Of a DNA stretch of 64,000 nt, positions 56,073-64,000 are shown one piece after another; positions within the stretch are counted from its first letter, which is position 1, and each line of letters opens with the position of its first letter. The notes beneath the pieces are model-generated. The model had not been told where the DNA came from. It made no database searches and worked only from the letters and a program-made list of their open reading frames with translations. Position numbers and translations under genes: made by a program. The DNA is from Corynebacterium tapiri. Lineage in GTDB: Bacteria > Actinomycetota > Actinomycetes > Mycobacteriales > Mycobacteriaceae. The stretch covers positions 62,001 to 126,000 of the forward strand of contig NZ_VDHJ01000005.1 of assembly GCF_006334925.1 (NCBI RefSeq). Reading direction: 5' to 3'.

Positions 56073-58274
56073 ATGGCTAAGATCATTTGGACCCGCACGG
56101 ATGAGGCGCCGCTGCTGGCGACCTACTCCTTTAAGCCCATCGTCGAGGCTTTCGCCGCGACTGCCGGAATCGACGTGGAAACCCGCGACATCTCCTTGGC
56201 AGCGCGCATTGTTTCTCAGTTCCCGGAGCGCCTCACCGCCGAGCAGCGTATCGACGATCACCTCAGCGAGCTGGGTGAGCTGGCCAAGACTCCGGAAGCC
56301 AACATCATCAAGCTCCCCAACATCTCGGCTTCCCTTCCGCAGCTCAAGGCCGCTATCGCCGAGCTGCAGGCCGCAGGTTATGACCTGCCCAACTACGAGG
56401 ACGCCACGGACGAGGAGCGCGCCAAGTACGACGCAGTGAAGGGCTCCGCCGTGAACCCGGTGCTGCGCGAGGGCAACTCCGATCGCCGCGCCCCGCAGGC
56501 TGTGAAGAACTTTGCCAAGAAGCACCCGCACTCCATGGGCGAGTGGACCGCAGACTCCAAGACCGAGGTCGCCACCATGACCGAGGGCGACTTCCGCCAC
56601 AATGAGAAGTCCGTGGTCATGCCCGACGAGGACACCCTGACCATCGCCCTGGTCAAGGCGGACGGCTCCGAGGAGGTGCTCAAGGACGGCCTCAAGGTGC
56701 TCAAGGGTGAGGTCATCGACGGCACCTACATGTCTGCAAGCGCCCTTGACGCATTCCTTGCCGAGCAGGTCCAGCGCGCCAAGAACGACGGCGTTCTCTT
56801 CTCCGCGCACCTCAAGGCCACCATGATGAAGGTCTCCGACCCGATCATCTTCGGCCACGTCGTCCGCGCTTACTTCGACGAGGTCTACCGCAACTTCGGC
56901 GACGAGCTTTCCGCTGCTGGCCTGAACGGTGAGAACGGCCTCGGTTCCATCTTCAAGGAGCTGGAGAACCACCCGCAGGGAGCAGAAATCAAGGCCGCCT
57001 TTGAGAAGGGCCTCGAGGAGGGCCCGGACCTGGCCATGGTGAACTCCGACAAGGGCATCACCAACCTGCACGTTCCTTCCGACGTGATCATCGATGCCTC
57101 CATGCCGGCGATGATCCGTACTTCCGGCCAGATGTGGAACAAGGACAACCAGACCCAGGACACCCTGGCGGTTATCCCGGATTCCTCCTACGCCGGCGTG
57201 TACCAGGCGGTCATTGAGGACTGCAAGGCCAACGGCGCCTTCGACCCGACCACGATGGGCACCGTCCCCAACGTCGGCCTCATGGCGCAGAAGGCGGAAG
57301 AGTACGGCTCCCACGACAAGACCTTCAAGGTCCCTGCTGCCGGCACCGTCCAGGTGCGCAACTCGGCCGGCGAGGTCCTCATGGAGCACGAGGTCCAGGC
57401 CGGCGACATCTGGCGCGCATGCCAGACCAAGGACGCCCCGATCCGCGACTGGGTCAAGCTGGCCGTTAACCGCGCCCGTCTCTCCGGCATGAAAACCATC
57501 TTCTGGCTGGACCCGGAGCGCGAGCACGACGCCAACCTGACCACCCTGGTCAACAACTACCTGGCGGAGCACGACACCGAGGGCCTGGACATTTCCATCC
57601 TGTCCCCGGTGGAGGCCACCAAGGTGTCCATCGAGCGCATCCGTCGCGGTGAGGACACCATCTCCGTCACCGGCAACGTCCTGCGTGACTACAACACGGA
57701 CCTCTTCCCCATCCTCGAGCTGGGTACCTCCGCAAAGATGCTCTCCGTGGTTCCGCTCATGGCTGGTGGTGGCCTGTTCGAGACCGGTGCCGGTGGATCC
57801 GCTCCGAAGCACGTGCAGCAGCTCGTCGAGGAGAACCACCTTCGCTGGGACTCCCTCGGTGAGTTCCTTGCCCTGGCTGAGTCCTTCCGTCACGAGAAGA
57901 ATGCCCACGGCAACGCCAAGGCCGGCGTGCTCGCGGACGCACTCGATGCCGCCACCGAAAAGCTTCTCGACGAGGGCAAGTCCCCGTCCCGCAAGGTGGG
58001 CGAGATCGACAACCGCGGCTCCCACTTCTTCCTGGCCACCTACTGGGCGAGCGAACTCGCACAGCAGTCCGAGGACAAGGAGCTGGCAGACGCGTTTGCT
58101 CCGGTCGCTGAGAAGCTTTCCTCCCAGGCGGATGCCATCAACCAGGCACTGCTGGATGAGCAGGGCAAGGCTGTTGACCTGGGCGGATACTACTGGCCGA
58201 GCGATGACAAGACCTCGCAGGTCATGCGTCCGGTCGCTGAGTTCAACGAGGTTGTGGACTCGCTGAAGAAGTAG
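56073..58274 (+). CDS. icd: Isocitrate dehydrogenase, NADP-dependent, monomeric
   Basis: 733-residue monomeric enzyme, the type used by corynebacteria in place of the homodimeric 420-residue form. Visible blocks: [22 protein letters not shown] at the start, [24 protein letters not shown]-like [80 protein letters not shown] and [20 protein letters not shown]. Converts isocitrate to 2-oxoglutarate in the TCA cycle. Own promoter after the iron operon; GAGGGAG ribosome site. Followed by a strong terminator. Confidence 0.97.
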   Translation: MAKIIWTRTDEAPLLATYSFKPIVEAFAATAGIDVETRDISLAARIVSQFPERLTAEQRIDDHLSELGELAKTPEANIIKLPNISASLPQLKAAIAELQAAGYDLPNYEDATDEERAKYDAVKGSAVNPVLREGNSDRRAPQAVKNFAKKHPHSMGEWTADSKTEVATMTEGDFRHNEKSVVMPDEDTLTIALVKADGSEEVLKDGLKVLKGEVIDGTYMSASALDAFLAEQVQRAKNDGVLFSAHLKATMMKVSDPIIFGHVVRAYFDEVYRNFGDELSAAGLNGENGLGSIFKELENHPQGAEIKAAFEKGLEEGPDLAMVNSDKGITNLHVPSDVIIDASMPAMIRTSGQMWNKDNQTQDTLAVIPDSSYAGVYQAVIEDCKANGAFDPTTMGTVPNVGLMAQKAEEYGSHDKTFKVPAAGTVQVRNSAGEVLMEHEVQAGDIWRACQTKDAPIRDWVKLAVNRARLSGMKTIFWLDPEREHDANLTTLVNNYLAEHDTEGLDISILSPVEATKVSIERIRRGEDTISVTGNVLRDYNTDLFPILELGTSAKMLSVVPLMAGGGLFETGAGGSAPKHVQQLVEENHLRWDSLGEFLALAESFRHEKNAHGNAKAGVLADALDAATEKLLDEGKSPSRKVGEIDNRGSHFFLATYWASELAQQSEDKELADAFAPVAEKLSSQADAINQALLDEQGKAVDLGGYYWPSDDKTSQVMRPVAEFNEVVDSLKK

Positions 58275-58285
58275 TCCCGCCACAT

Positions 58286-59458
58286 TTATGGCCGCCCTTT
58301 CCGGGCGGTCATTTTTTGTGCGAGCGTTCGCACCCAATGACGGTTCTTCCTTGCGAGCGGGCCCTCGGGCTGGGTGACGTCCCAGGTGCCGTCCTCCAAC
58401 AACCACAGCAGGGTTCCCTCCCCAACGTGAATCGGAAACACCCGCGCATCCGTCTTCATGTTGTGGTGGTGCGGACACAGGGCCGCGAGATTGTTCGGGG
58501 TGGTCTTGCCACCGTCGGAAAAATCGACGGTGTGATCCATCTGCGCCTTATCGGCACGACAACTGCAGCCCGGGAAGCGGCACACTCCGTCACGTCCGGC
58601 CACGAACGCCCGCAGGCGCTCCGGGACCACGTAGGCCCGAGAGATCTGGTGTTCCGCTGTGTCGATGTGGCGAATAGTTGAAGCTCGGCGAGCCAATTCG
58701 TTTGCCTGCTCCGAGCTCATCCATCCCACCCCGTGCATGAACCCGGGTGCGTTCGGAATATCGCTTGCCCGGTACAGATTAAGCACCACCTTTGCTGATG
58801 AGTGCTTCTTCAACAGGCTCAGCAGGGCTGCACCCTGGTTTATCCCTTGGCGCTTTGCATGAGCGCTGATGATGGCTTCAGCCTCCGCTACGTCCGGCGT
58901 GTCCGCGAGAAGTTCCATGCTTGATCGCCCATCGTCCCCGTGGTTGAAGTACACCTGAGGCTCGCGGGATTCCTCGTCTTTGTCTTCGGGGCACAGCAAG
59001 CGCACGAGGTCTTTCACTTTGCGACGAAGCTGCGCTGCGCTAGGCAATAACTGATGCGGGCGAGTCGGTACTAGGTAGCGGGCGATTCTGCGATCGATTT
59101 CTACAATCACCTCCGGGTCGCTGACCCGCGCCAATGCCTGGTCGATCGCCTTGAGGCGGGCGGAATCGAGCAGGAACGATTCCCGCTGAACGTAGTCGAG
59201 GCAGGGCATCTCTCTGAGTCGGAGATGGGCAACCAGAATGGCCTCTATCGCGTTGGGCGGTAACCCGGTTAAACGGGACGTCGATAAGAGCACCGCATCG
59301 AAGTCGGCGTCCATTTCGGGCACGAGTTTTTGCCACAGTTCGAACTCACTGCGCCTGAGTGTGGCGACGTTTTGCGCCACGGCATCGTCGCTTTGTACGA
59401 CGAAGTAGGCGTGCGGATAGCGGGAGCGGTGTTCGGAGATGAAGGCTTGTGGGGTCAT
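58286..59458 (-). CDS. HNH endonuclease, second copy type
   Basis: 390 residues. A helical DUF222-like region (about 1-270) precedes an HNH domain: CRFPGCSCRADKAQMDHTVDFSDGGKTTPNNLAALCPHHHNMK, with paired Cys, catalytic Asp-His, Asn and His-His-His. It differs from the 364-residue copy at 28068 in most of the N-terminal part, so the two are not a recent duplication. AAGGAC lies 7 nt before the ATG. Its 3' end encodes the icd terminator hairpin. Function unknown, as for other multi-copy actinobacterial HNH genes. Confidence 0.87.
   Translation of the reverse strand: MTPQAFISEHRSRYPHAYFVVQSDDAVAQNVATLRRSEFELWQKLVPEMDADFDAVLLSTSRLTGLPPNAIEAILVAHLRLREMPCLDYVQRESFLLDSARLKAIDQALARVSDPEVIVEIDRRIARYLVPTRPHQLLPSAAQLRRKVKDLVRLLCPEDKDEESREPQVYFNHGDDGRSSMELLADTPDVAEAEAIISAHAKRQGINQGAALLSLLKKHSSAKVVLNLYRASDIPNAPGFMHGVGWMSSEQANELARRASTIRHIDTAEHQISRAYVVPERLRAFVAGRDGVCRFPGCSCRADKAQMDHTVDFSDGGKTTPNNLAALCPHHHNMKTDARVFPIHVGEGTLLWLLEDGTWDVTQPEGPLARKNRHWVRTLAQKMTARKGRP
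58290..58317 (+). terminator. Rho-independent terminator of icd
   Basis: 8-bp stem (58290-58297 with 58303-58310, one G-U pair), 5-nt loop, followed by ATTTTTTG. It starts 15 nt after the icd stop. It lies inside the last codons of the convergent HNH gene. Confidence 0.88.
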
Positions 59459-59581
59459 GGGGAGTCCTTAAAATTCATACGATCACGTGTTCGATGCTGA
59501 TCATAGAAAACGGCCTGGACATGGCCCCTGAGCTGCGATTTCACTCGATCAACCTACAGCGTGAATAAATATCTCCCCATA

Positions 59582-59597
59582 TAGACAGCTTGGTCTA
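59582..59597. promoter_or_regulatory. McbR operator
   Basis: TAGAC-AGCTTG-GTCTA is an exact match to the C. glutamicum McbR box TAGAC-N6-GTCTA. It ends 11 nt before the metY ATG, just after an AT-rich TAAATA stretch that may be the -10. McbR represses methionine and cysteine genes when S-adenosylhomocysteine is high. Confidence 0.88.
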
Positions 59598-59608
59598 ACA
59601 TTGCGAGC

Positions 59609-60922
59609 ATGCCGAAATACGACAACAGCATTGCTCCCGAGTGGGCCTTTGAGACCCGTTCCATCCACGCTGGTCAAACCGTTGATTCGGACACCGGCGC
59701 GCGCAACCAGCCGATTTACATGACCACCTCCTACGTGTTCGACAGCGCCGAGCACGCAGCCAACCGGTTCAATCTTTCCGATCCGGGCCCGATTTACTCC
59801 CGCCTCACCAACCCCACGCAGGAGGCTTTGGAGAATCGGATCGCGTCCTTGGAAGGCGGAGTTGCTGCCCTCGCGTTTGCTTCGGGCATGGCGGCAGAGA
59901 CGGCGGCGATCGCTACGCTGGCCTCGGCCGGCGACCACATCGTGGTCTCCCCTCGCCTTTATGGTGGCACCGAGACGCTATTCCTCATTGCACTCAAGCG
60001 TCTGGGCGTTGATTCCACGTTCGTCGAAAATCCCGACGATCCCGCCTCCTGGCAGGCCGCCGTCCAGCCGAACACCAAGGCGTTTTACGGCGAGACTTTT
60101 GGAAACCCGCAGGCGGACGTTCTGGACATCCCGGCCGTTGCTGAGGTCGCACACAACAACCAGGTCCCGCTGATCGTCGACAACACCATCGCCACCGCCG
60201 CGATAGTGCGACCGCTGGAGCTCGGCGCTGACATCGTGGTCAACTCCCTGACCAAGTTCTACACCGGCAACGGCTCCGGCATTGGCGGAGTTCTGGTGGA
60301 CGGCGGAAAGTTCGACTGGACCGTCGAGCGCGACGGGGAGCCGGTATTCCCCTACTTTGTCACGCCCGACCCGGCCTACCACGGCCTGAAGTACGCCGAC
60401 CTGGGAGCGCCTGCCTTCGCACTCAAGGCACGTGCCGGATGGCTGCGTGACACGGGTGCGGCGATCTCCCCCTTCAACGCCTGGATCGCGCTGCAGGGCC
60501 TGGACACCTTGAGCCTGCGTGTGGAAAAGCACAACGAGAACGCAGACAAGGTCGCCCGCTTCCTGGAATCCCACGACAAGGTCGAGCGCGTCAGCTACGC
60601 GGGGCTGGAGAGCTCCCCGTGGAAGGCCGTGAAGGACAAGCTGGGGCTCAAACACACCGGAAGCGTTCTTGCCTTCGATATCAAGGGCGACCGCGAGACC
60701 GCTTGGCGCTTCATTGACGCGCTCAAGCTGCACTCTAACCTGGCCAACATCGGCGACGTGCGCTCCCTGGTGGTGCACCCTGCCTCCACCACGCACTCCC
60801 AGTCGGACGAGGAGGGCCTCAAGCGAGCTGGCATTACGCAGGCCACGGTTCGCTTGTCCGTGGGCATTGAGAACATCGACGACATTATCGCCGATCTCGA
60901 GCGCGGTTTCGCCGCCATCTAA
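59609..60922 (+). CDS. metY: O-acetylhomoserine sulfhydrylase
   Basis: 437-residue PLP enzyme of the Cys/Met metabolism family that makes homocysteine from O-acetylhomoserine and sulfide. Motifs: ETRSIHAGQTVDSDTGARNQPIYMTTSYVF, IYSRLTNPTQEALENRIASLEGG, LYGGTETLF, VDNTIATAAIVRPLELGADIVVNSLTKFYTGNG with the PLP Lys, and VVHPASTTHSQ. The McbR box precedes it, so repression in methionine sufficiency is expected. metX starts 4 nt after its stop. Confidence 0.96.
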   Translation: MPKYDNSIAPEWAFETRSIHAGQTVDSDTGARNQPIYMTTSYVFDSAEHAANRFNLSDPGPIYSRLTNPTQEALENRIASLEGGVAALAFASGMAAETAAIATLASAGDHIVVSPRLYGGTETLFLIALKRLGVDSTFVENPDDPASWQAAVQPNTKAFYGETFGNPQADVLDIPAVAEVAHNNQVPLIVDNTIATAAIVRPLELGADIVVNSLTKFYTGNGSGIGGVLVDGGKFDWTVERDGEPVFPYFVTPDPAYHGLKYADLGAPAFALKARAGWLRDTGAAISPFNAWIALQGLDTLSLRVEKHNENADKVARFLESHDKVERVSYAGLESSPWKAVKDKLGLKHTGSVLAFDIKGDRETAWRFIDALKLHSNLANIGDVRSLVVHPASTTHSQSDEEGLKRAGITQATVRLSVGIENIDDIIADLERGFAAI

Positions 60923-60926
60923 ATCT

Positions 60927-62072
60927 ATGGTCGCCTTAGCCCCCGCGAATTCGCTCACCCAGGTAGGCATCGGCAATTTTTCCACCGAAGCCGGTGCCGA
61001 GATCCCTGGAGCCACCATCGCGTACCGGCGTTTCGGTGAGTTCCAAGGCAACGCCTACTCCAACAACGTCATCCTGGTCGAGCACGCCCTGACCGGGGAC
61101 ACCTGCGTCGATTCCTGGTGGGATGGGTTGGTCGGGCCGGGTAAGGCTTTGGACACAGAGCGGTTCTGCGTCATCGTCACCAACGCCCTGGGTGGATGCC
61201 ACGGGTCCACTGGCCCCTCCAGCGAGCATCCGGACGGTAACCGTTGGGGCTCCCGCTTTCCAGCTCTGTCTATCCGTGACCTGGTTCATGCGGAGAAGGC
61301 ATTCCTGGAGCGCCTGGGGATCTACCACGTTCACGCCATCATCGGCGGATCGATGGGCGGAGCGCGCGCGCTTGAGTGGTCGTTACTTTTTCCGACGATC
61401 ACCGACGCGGTCTGCGTCATCGCCGTCTCTGCCCGGGCTTCTGCCTGGCAGATCGGCATCCAGTCCGCGCAGATCTCTGCCATTACGCGAGATCCCGATT
61501 GGCATGAGGGCGATTACTACGGGGTCTGCGACGGTCCGATCACCGGCATGGTCGCGGCTCGCAAGCTCGCGCATCTGACCTATCGCGGCGAGATGGAGAT
61601 GGACGAGCGCTTTGGCACCATCGCGCAGCAGGGCGAAAATCCCTTGGGCGCTTTTCGACGCCCCGATCAACGCTTCGCCGTGGAGTCGTACCTGGATTAC
61701 CAGGCCCTCAAGCTCGTCGAGCGCTTCGATGCCGGCAGTTTTGTGATTCTTACCGAGGCGCTGAACCGACATGATGTGGGTCGCGATCGCGGTGGCCTGA
61801 ACAAGGCGCTGTATTCGTCGCGCGTCCCTACCATGCTCGTGGGAGTGGACACGGACATTCTTTATCCTTTCCACCAGCAGGAGCATCTCTCCCGTAACCT
61901 GGGAAACCTTTTGGGCCTGCACAAGCTCGTGTCTCCCGTGGGACACGACGCGTTCTTGACGGAAACCCGTCAGATGGATCGCATCCTGCGCATGTTCATC
62001 AACAAGATAAACGACGGGGCCGAACCCACGGATGGGTTCGGCCACGATCCTGAAGGTGAATGGACGATCTAG
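60927..62072 (+). CDS. metX: Homoserine O-acetyltransferase
   Basis: 381-residue alpha/beta hydrolase that acetylates homoserine with acetyl-CoA, supplying MetY. Motifs: NVILVEHALTGDTCVDSWWDGLVGPGKALDTERFCVIVTNALGGCHGSTGPSS (oxyanion and substrate loop), nucleophile elbow GGSMGGARALEW, catalytic Asp in LVGVDTDILYPFHQQ, and His in VGHDAFLTE. ATG 60927 follows the metY stop closely; the long frame back to 60669 is an overlap artefact. Second gene of metY-metX under McbR. The 3' end carries a perfect hairpin that may serve the convergent gene. Confidence 0.95.
   Translation: MVALAPANSLTQVGIGNFSTEAGAEIPGATIAYRRFGEFQGNAYSNNVILVEHALTGDTCVDSWWDGLVGPGKALDTERFCVIVTNALGGCHGSTGPSSEHPDGNRWGSRFPALSIRDLVHAEKAFLERLGIYHVHAIIGGSMGGARALEWSLLFPTITDAVCVIAVSARASAWQIGIQSAQISAITRDPDWHEGDYYGVCDGPITGMVAARKLAHLTYRGEMEMDERFGTIAQQGENPLGAFRRPDQRFAVESYLDYQALKLVERFDAGSFVILTEALNRHDVGRDRGGLNKALYSSRVPTMLVGVDTDILYPFHQQEHLSRNLGNLLGLHKLVSPVGHDAFLTETRQMDRILRMFINKINDGAEPTDGFGHDPEGEWTI
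62005..62053 (-). terminator. Hairpin at metX 3' end, likely terminator of the convergent secreted gene
   Basis: Perfect 10-bp inverted repeat GGCCGAACCC (62028-62037) with 62044-62053 and a 6-nt loop. On the minus strand it is followed, after CCGTCG, by TTTATCTTGTTG, moderately U-rich. It lies 20-45 nt beyond the 62073 stop. On the plus strand there is no T-tract. The tail is weaker than that of the manA terminator. Confidence 0.5.
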
Positions 62073-62642
62073 TTAGAAGATGCCCTTGGTACGAACCGGA
62101 TTGCCAAAGTCATTGACGGTCACACCCTCGGTGCGCGAGTCGACGTTCTGGTCGTTGGCCTCGGTCTTGTCGTCTTCGAGGCGACCAACCTGGGTCACGG
62201 TGATGTAGTTGTACAGGCGTCCCTCGCGGGTGTCGCCGTCACCGAAGTGAAGGTTGGCGATGAGCTGCTCCTCGCCCACGTTCACCGGGTTAGACAGGGT
62301 GGTCTCGAAGGTGCGAGTGGAGGTTTCCTTGTTGAAGCCCAGGTCGCGGGTGTATGCGCCGTTGAACCAGCCCGGGGTGATCAGGCGGTCGACGTGCTCC
62401 GGGCCCTTGTCGGTCTTGACCTCGATGCGGAAGGTGATGGCCGGGAAGTCAGCGTAGTAGCGCTCGGTGCCGACGTTCTTTGCCTTCACGGCAACGAGGC
62501 CGGAGAAGCCTGGAGCCTTGGCGCCGCTGACGGAGATGGTCGGCTGCAGGTCGTGGGCAGGGGCTTCTTCTGCCTGGGCGGGGGACACGAGTCCGGCCGT
62601 GAGCGCGGATGCCAGCGCGAGGCCGATGGAGAACTTCTTCAT
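62073..62642 (-). CDS. Secreted protein of unknown function (beta-rich)
   Basis: 189 residues. A clear signal peptide (KKFSIGLALASALTAGLVSPAQA, cleavage after AQA) is followed by about 165 residues of predicted beta sandwich with no cysteine: ISVSGAKAPGFSGLVAVKAKNVGTERYYADFPAITFRIEV, RTFETTLSNPVNVGEEQLIANLHFG, LYNYITVTQVGRL. It looks like an Ig-like extracellular domain. AAAGGA precedes the ATG. It lies 25 nt downstream of another secreted protein gene, so the two probably act together. No known family was recognised. Confidence 0.75.
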   Translation of the reverse strand: MKKFSIGLALASALTAGLVSPAQAEEAPAHDLQPTISVSGAKAPGFSGLVAVKAKNVGTERYYADFPAITFRIEVKTDKGPEHVDRLITPGWFNGAYTRDLGFNKETSTRTFETTLSNPVNVGEEQLIANLHFGDGDTREGRLYNYITVTQVGRLEDDKTEANDQNVDSRTEGVTVNDFGNPVRTKGIF

Positions 62643-62667
62643 GGTCTTTTTCCTTTCTTAAACTCTG

Positions 62668-63453
62668 TTAGGCCTGGACGCTGGGCTCGGACTTGCCGTC
62701 CTTGACCTCAGGTGCGGCGACCGAGGTGTCTACAACGGCGTTGTCGTTCGGGAAGTTGTTGACTCGGCTGTCAGCAGGGTTGTCGTAGGTCTTCACGCGG
62801 ACCTCGTTCTTGATCGGAACGAAAGCAGTCCACGGGGTCGGGTTGGACCAGGTGCCGTTGGGCTTGCAGTACTGCTGGGTACCGGTCATGGTGATGGTGC
62901 GGAAGCCGTAGGTTGCCTCACCGGTGTGGCCGGCCGGGACGTCGTACGGGCCGATCTCCTGGCCGAGCTCCCAGGTCAGGGAGTAGGAAGCCTCAACGCC
63001 GATCATCGAAGAGATGGAGTGAGCGATACCGGTGGAGCCCTTACCGTTCTTGCCGGAAACGTCGCCGCCAGCGTTGACGGAGGTCTCCTCGGTGCGGTCA
63101 CCCTTGATGGAGATGCTGATGCTCTGGGTCTTGGAGAGCTTCTGGGTCAGCGGGATCGGGCTCTGGGACTGGTTGTTGGTGGAGATGGAACCAGCCGGGG
63201 TGAAGTTGTCATCCACCTTGTACACGACCGTGCGGTAGTCCTCAGCGGAGTTACACACCGGGTTCGGGTTGAGGATGTTGGCCTTGAGGTTGTCGCTGCC
63301 GTGGCTGGTGTGCACGATCGGCAGGGTCGGGTTCAGCTTCGGGGTCTGCGGGTAGGAGTTCTCAATGGTGGCTGCGGAGGCCGGGCCGGCCAGTGCCGAG
63401 GCAGCAACGATGCCAGCGGCTACGGCGCTAGCGAGGTTCTTAGCGAGTCGCAT
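62668..63453 (-). CDS. Secreted beta-rich protein, possibly aerolysin/ETX-MTX2-like
   Basis: 261 residues. Signal peptide ends near ASA (residue 27). The mature chain has two Cys (in NPVCNSAEDY and QQYCKPNG) that could pair. The central part (about 95-185) alternates Ser/Thr with hydrophobic residues: LTQKLSKTQSISISIKGDRTEETSV, a Gly/Ser/Asn-rich stretch, then SSMIGVEASYSLTWELGQEIGPYDVPAGHTGEATYGF. This order recalls aerolysin-type pore-forming proteins, where an amphipathic insertion hairpin lies between long S/T-rich strands and a Val-Pro-Ala-Gly turn. The likeness is only by eye; a plain secreted beta protein is the alternative. AAGGAG precedes the ATG. Codes upstream of the 189-residue secreted protein. 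Confidence 0.72.
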   Translation of the reverse strand: MRLAKNLASAVAAGIVAASALAGPASAATIENSYPQTPKLNPTLPIVHTSHGSDNLKANILNPNPVCNSAEDYRTVVYKVDDNFTPAGSISTNNQSQSPIPLTQKLSKTQSISISIKGDRTEETSVNAGGDVSGKNGKGSTGIAHSISSMIGVEASYSLTWELGQEIGPYDVPAGHTGEATYGFRTITMTGTQQYCKPNGTWSNPTPWTAFVPIKNEVRVKTYDNPADSRVNNFPNDNAVVDTSVAAPEVKDGKSEPSVQA

Positions 63454-63529
63454 GATGCTCCTTGGGGGCGAAGGGTGAATGTGCTGACTGTGAAAACGCT
63501 AAGCGCTGTATCCAGGGCTTTCAAGGGGT

Positions 63530-63547
63530 CTAGATGTCACCATCTAG
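63530..63547. promoter_or_regulatory. Inverted repeat upstream of the secreted-protein pair
   Basis: CTAGATG (63530-63536) and CATCTAG (63541-63547) are perfect 7-bp arms around TCAC. They lie 77 nt before the 261-residue gene start, just upstream of a weak promoter-like TTGAAA-N17-TAGCGT on the minus strand. This could be an operator for the secreted pair. The rest of 63454-63694 shows T-rich runs but no gene. Confidence 0.45.
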
Positions 63548-63694
63548 CGGAGAATTAAGCTTTCCCAAACTTTTTCACAGTTATTTTTAAACCTCGCGGC
63601 GTCCAAGGAACTATCGTCGCCACTCTTTTTCGATTCTTGCCCTCCCCTGAGAGGAAGCGAAACATGCGTTCAGATTTATGCCAGAATCCGGGTA

Positions 63695-64000
63695 CTAAAG
63701 TTTTTCCACCAACTGACGCACTCGGGCATCAATGTCTTCCCGAATCAGGCGCATGCGCTCCATTCCTTCGATCCCGCGGGCGGAAGGTTCATCCGTCGTC
63801 CAGCGCTCATAATCACGCGTATCGACGTCTGCTTCGCTTCCCAGCACAATGACGCGATCCGCGCTGACCAGTAGCTGTGGGTCGATACCCTTGGGCACCT
63901 CGTTGCTGAAGTCGATCCCCCATTCCTGCAGTGCGGCCACCGACTGCTGATTCACGGCCGACTTTGGCCGGGTGCCGGCGGAATGAATTTCTAAGCGATC
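63695..64000 (-). CDS. Arsenate-mycothiol transferase/low-MW phosphatase family, C-terminal part (cut by window edge)
   Basis: The frame is open through 64000, so 101 C-terminal residues are seen; a GTG at 63955 is internal. The visible part starts DRLEIHSAGTRPKSAVNQQSV, continues WGIDFSNEVPKGID, ADRVIVLGSEADVD and ends in a helix REDIDARVRQLVEKL. The SAGT, the G-I-D and the D-R-V-I-x-L-G pattern are those of LMW-phosphatase-fold arsenate reductases (ArsC1/ArsC2 of C. glutamicum use mycothiol and mycoredoxin). The catalytic CxxxxxR loop lies beyond the window. Confidence 0.78.
   Translation of the reverse strand, partial: DRLEIHSAGTRPKSAVNQQSVAALQEWGIDFSNEVPKGIDPQLLVSADRVIVLGSEADVDTRDYERWTTDEPSARGIEGMERMRLIREDIDARVRQLVEKL

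Noticed and set aside
56055-58478. 807-codon minus-strand open frame
   Set aside because: Antisense of icd, caused by its strong third-position GC bias; also overlaps the convergent HNH gene in another frame.

Overview
The window reads as a chromosomal segment of a high-GC mycolata actinobacterium, almost certainly a Corynebacterium. The genus call rests on several things seen together: MtrA/MtrB, a WhiB protein, LytR-CpsA-Psr and mannose/rhamnose envelope genes, the AccBC/AccD/AccE acyl-CoA carboxylase set, a 1140-residue pyruvate carboxylase, a prpDBC methylcitrate operon with a divergent PrpR/RamB-type regulator, a monomeric 733-residue isocitrate dehydrogenase, a textbook McbR box before metY and a DtxR-type iron box before a siderophore importer. 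Gene order also follows what I remember of C. glutamicum (birA-accD1-accD2-accE-maf-sseA-accBC; mtrB-mtrA-tmk-ahcY-manA-pmmA-whiB-manC-wbbL-LCP). The species cannot be named from this alone. No tRNA, rRNA, IS element, prophage or CRISPR array was seen.

Layout. 1-9650: two-component system mtrAB (mtrB cut by the left edge), tmk, ahcY, then GDP-mannose genes (manA, a SIS-like protein, pmmA) and small conserved actinobacterial genes up to whiB. 9916-17903: manC, wbbL and an LCP ligase (arabinogalactan linkage), a carotenoid pair crtB-crtI sitting inside the otherwise conserved LCP/TIGR03089 neighbourhood, a DUF218 gene and purE. 17928-29162: purK, PH-domain protein, birA, then the biotin-dependent acyl-CoA carboxylase genes accD1, accD2-like, accE, maf, DUF3151, an sseA rhodanese without its catalytic cysteine, accBC, a decayed MFS fragment with two DnaA boxes, and an HNH endonuclease gene. 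29159-37660: pyruvate carboxylase, prpD-prpB-prpC and PrpR. 37657-48296: LpdA quinone reductase, M20 hydrolase, XRE regulator, upp, an EspC-like/NlpC-P60 pair, an internally duplicated unknown protein, a degenerate adenosine deaminase, a D,D-carboxypeptidase, YihY and trpS. 48352-56023: TRIC-type channel, exonuclease III, MFS exporter and a five-gene iron-siderophore import operon. 56073-64000: icd, a second HNH gene, metY-metX, two secreted proteins of unknown function and a cut mycothiol-type arsenate reductase.

How it fits together. BirA biotinylates AccBC and Pyc, both encoded nearby. AccD1 with AccBC makes malonyl-CoA. AccD2 and AccE belong to the long-chain acyl-CoA carboxylase that feeds mycolic acid synthesis. 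prpDBC oxidises propionyl-CoA, while Pyc and Icd serve the TCA cycle. AhcY, MetY and MetX belong to methionine metabolism. Iron uptake genes are controlled by a DtxR-type site.

The most unusual items are three enzyme homologues that have lost catalytic residues (SseA, adenosine deaminase, AccD2). Others are the secreted beta-rich pair at 62073-63453, the EspC-like/NlpC pair without signal peptides, a perfect 14-bp palindrome in the crtB promoter, a promoter element shared by accD1 and accBC, and exact 4-nt tail-to-tail stop overlaps in six of ten convergent gene pairs.
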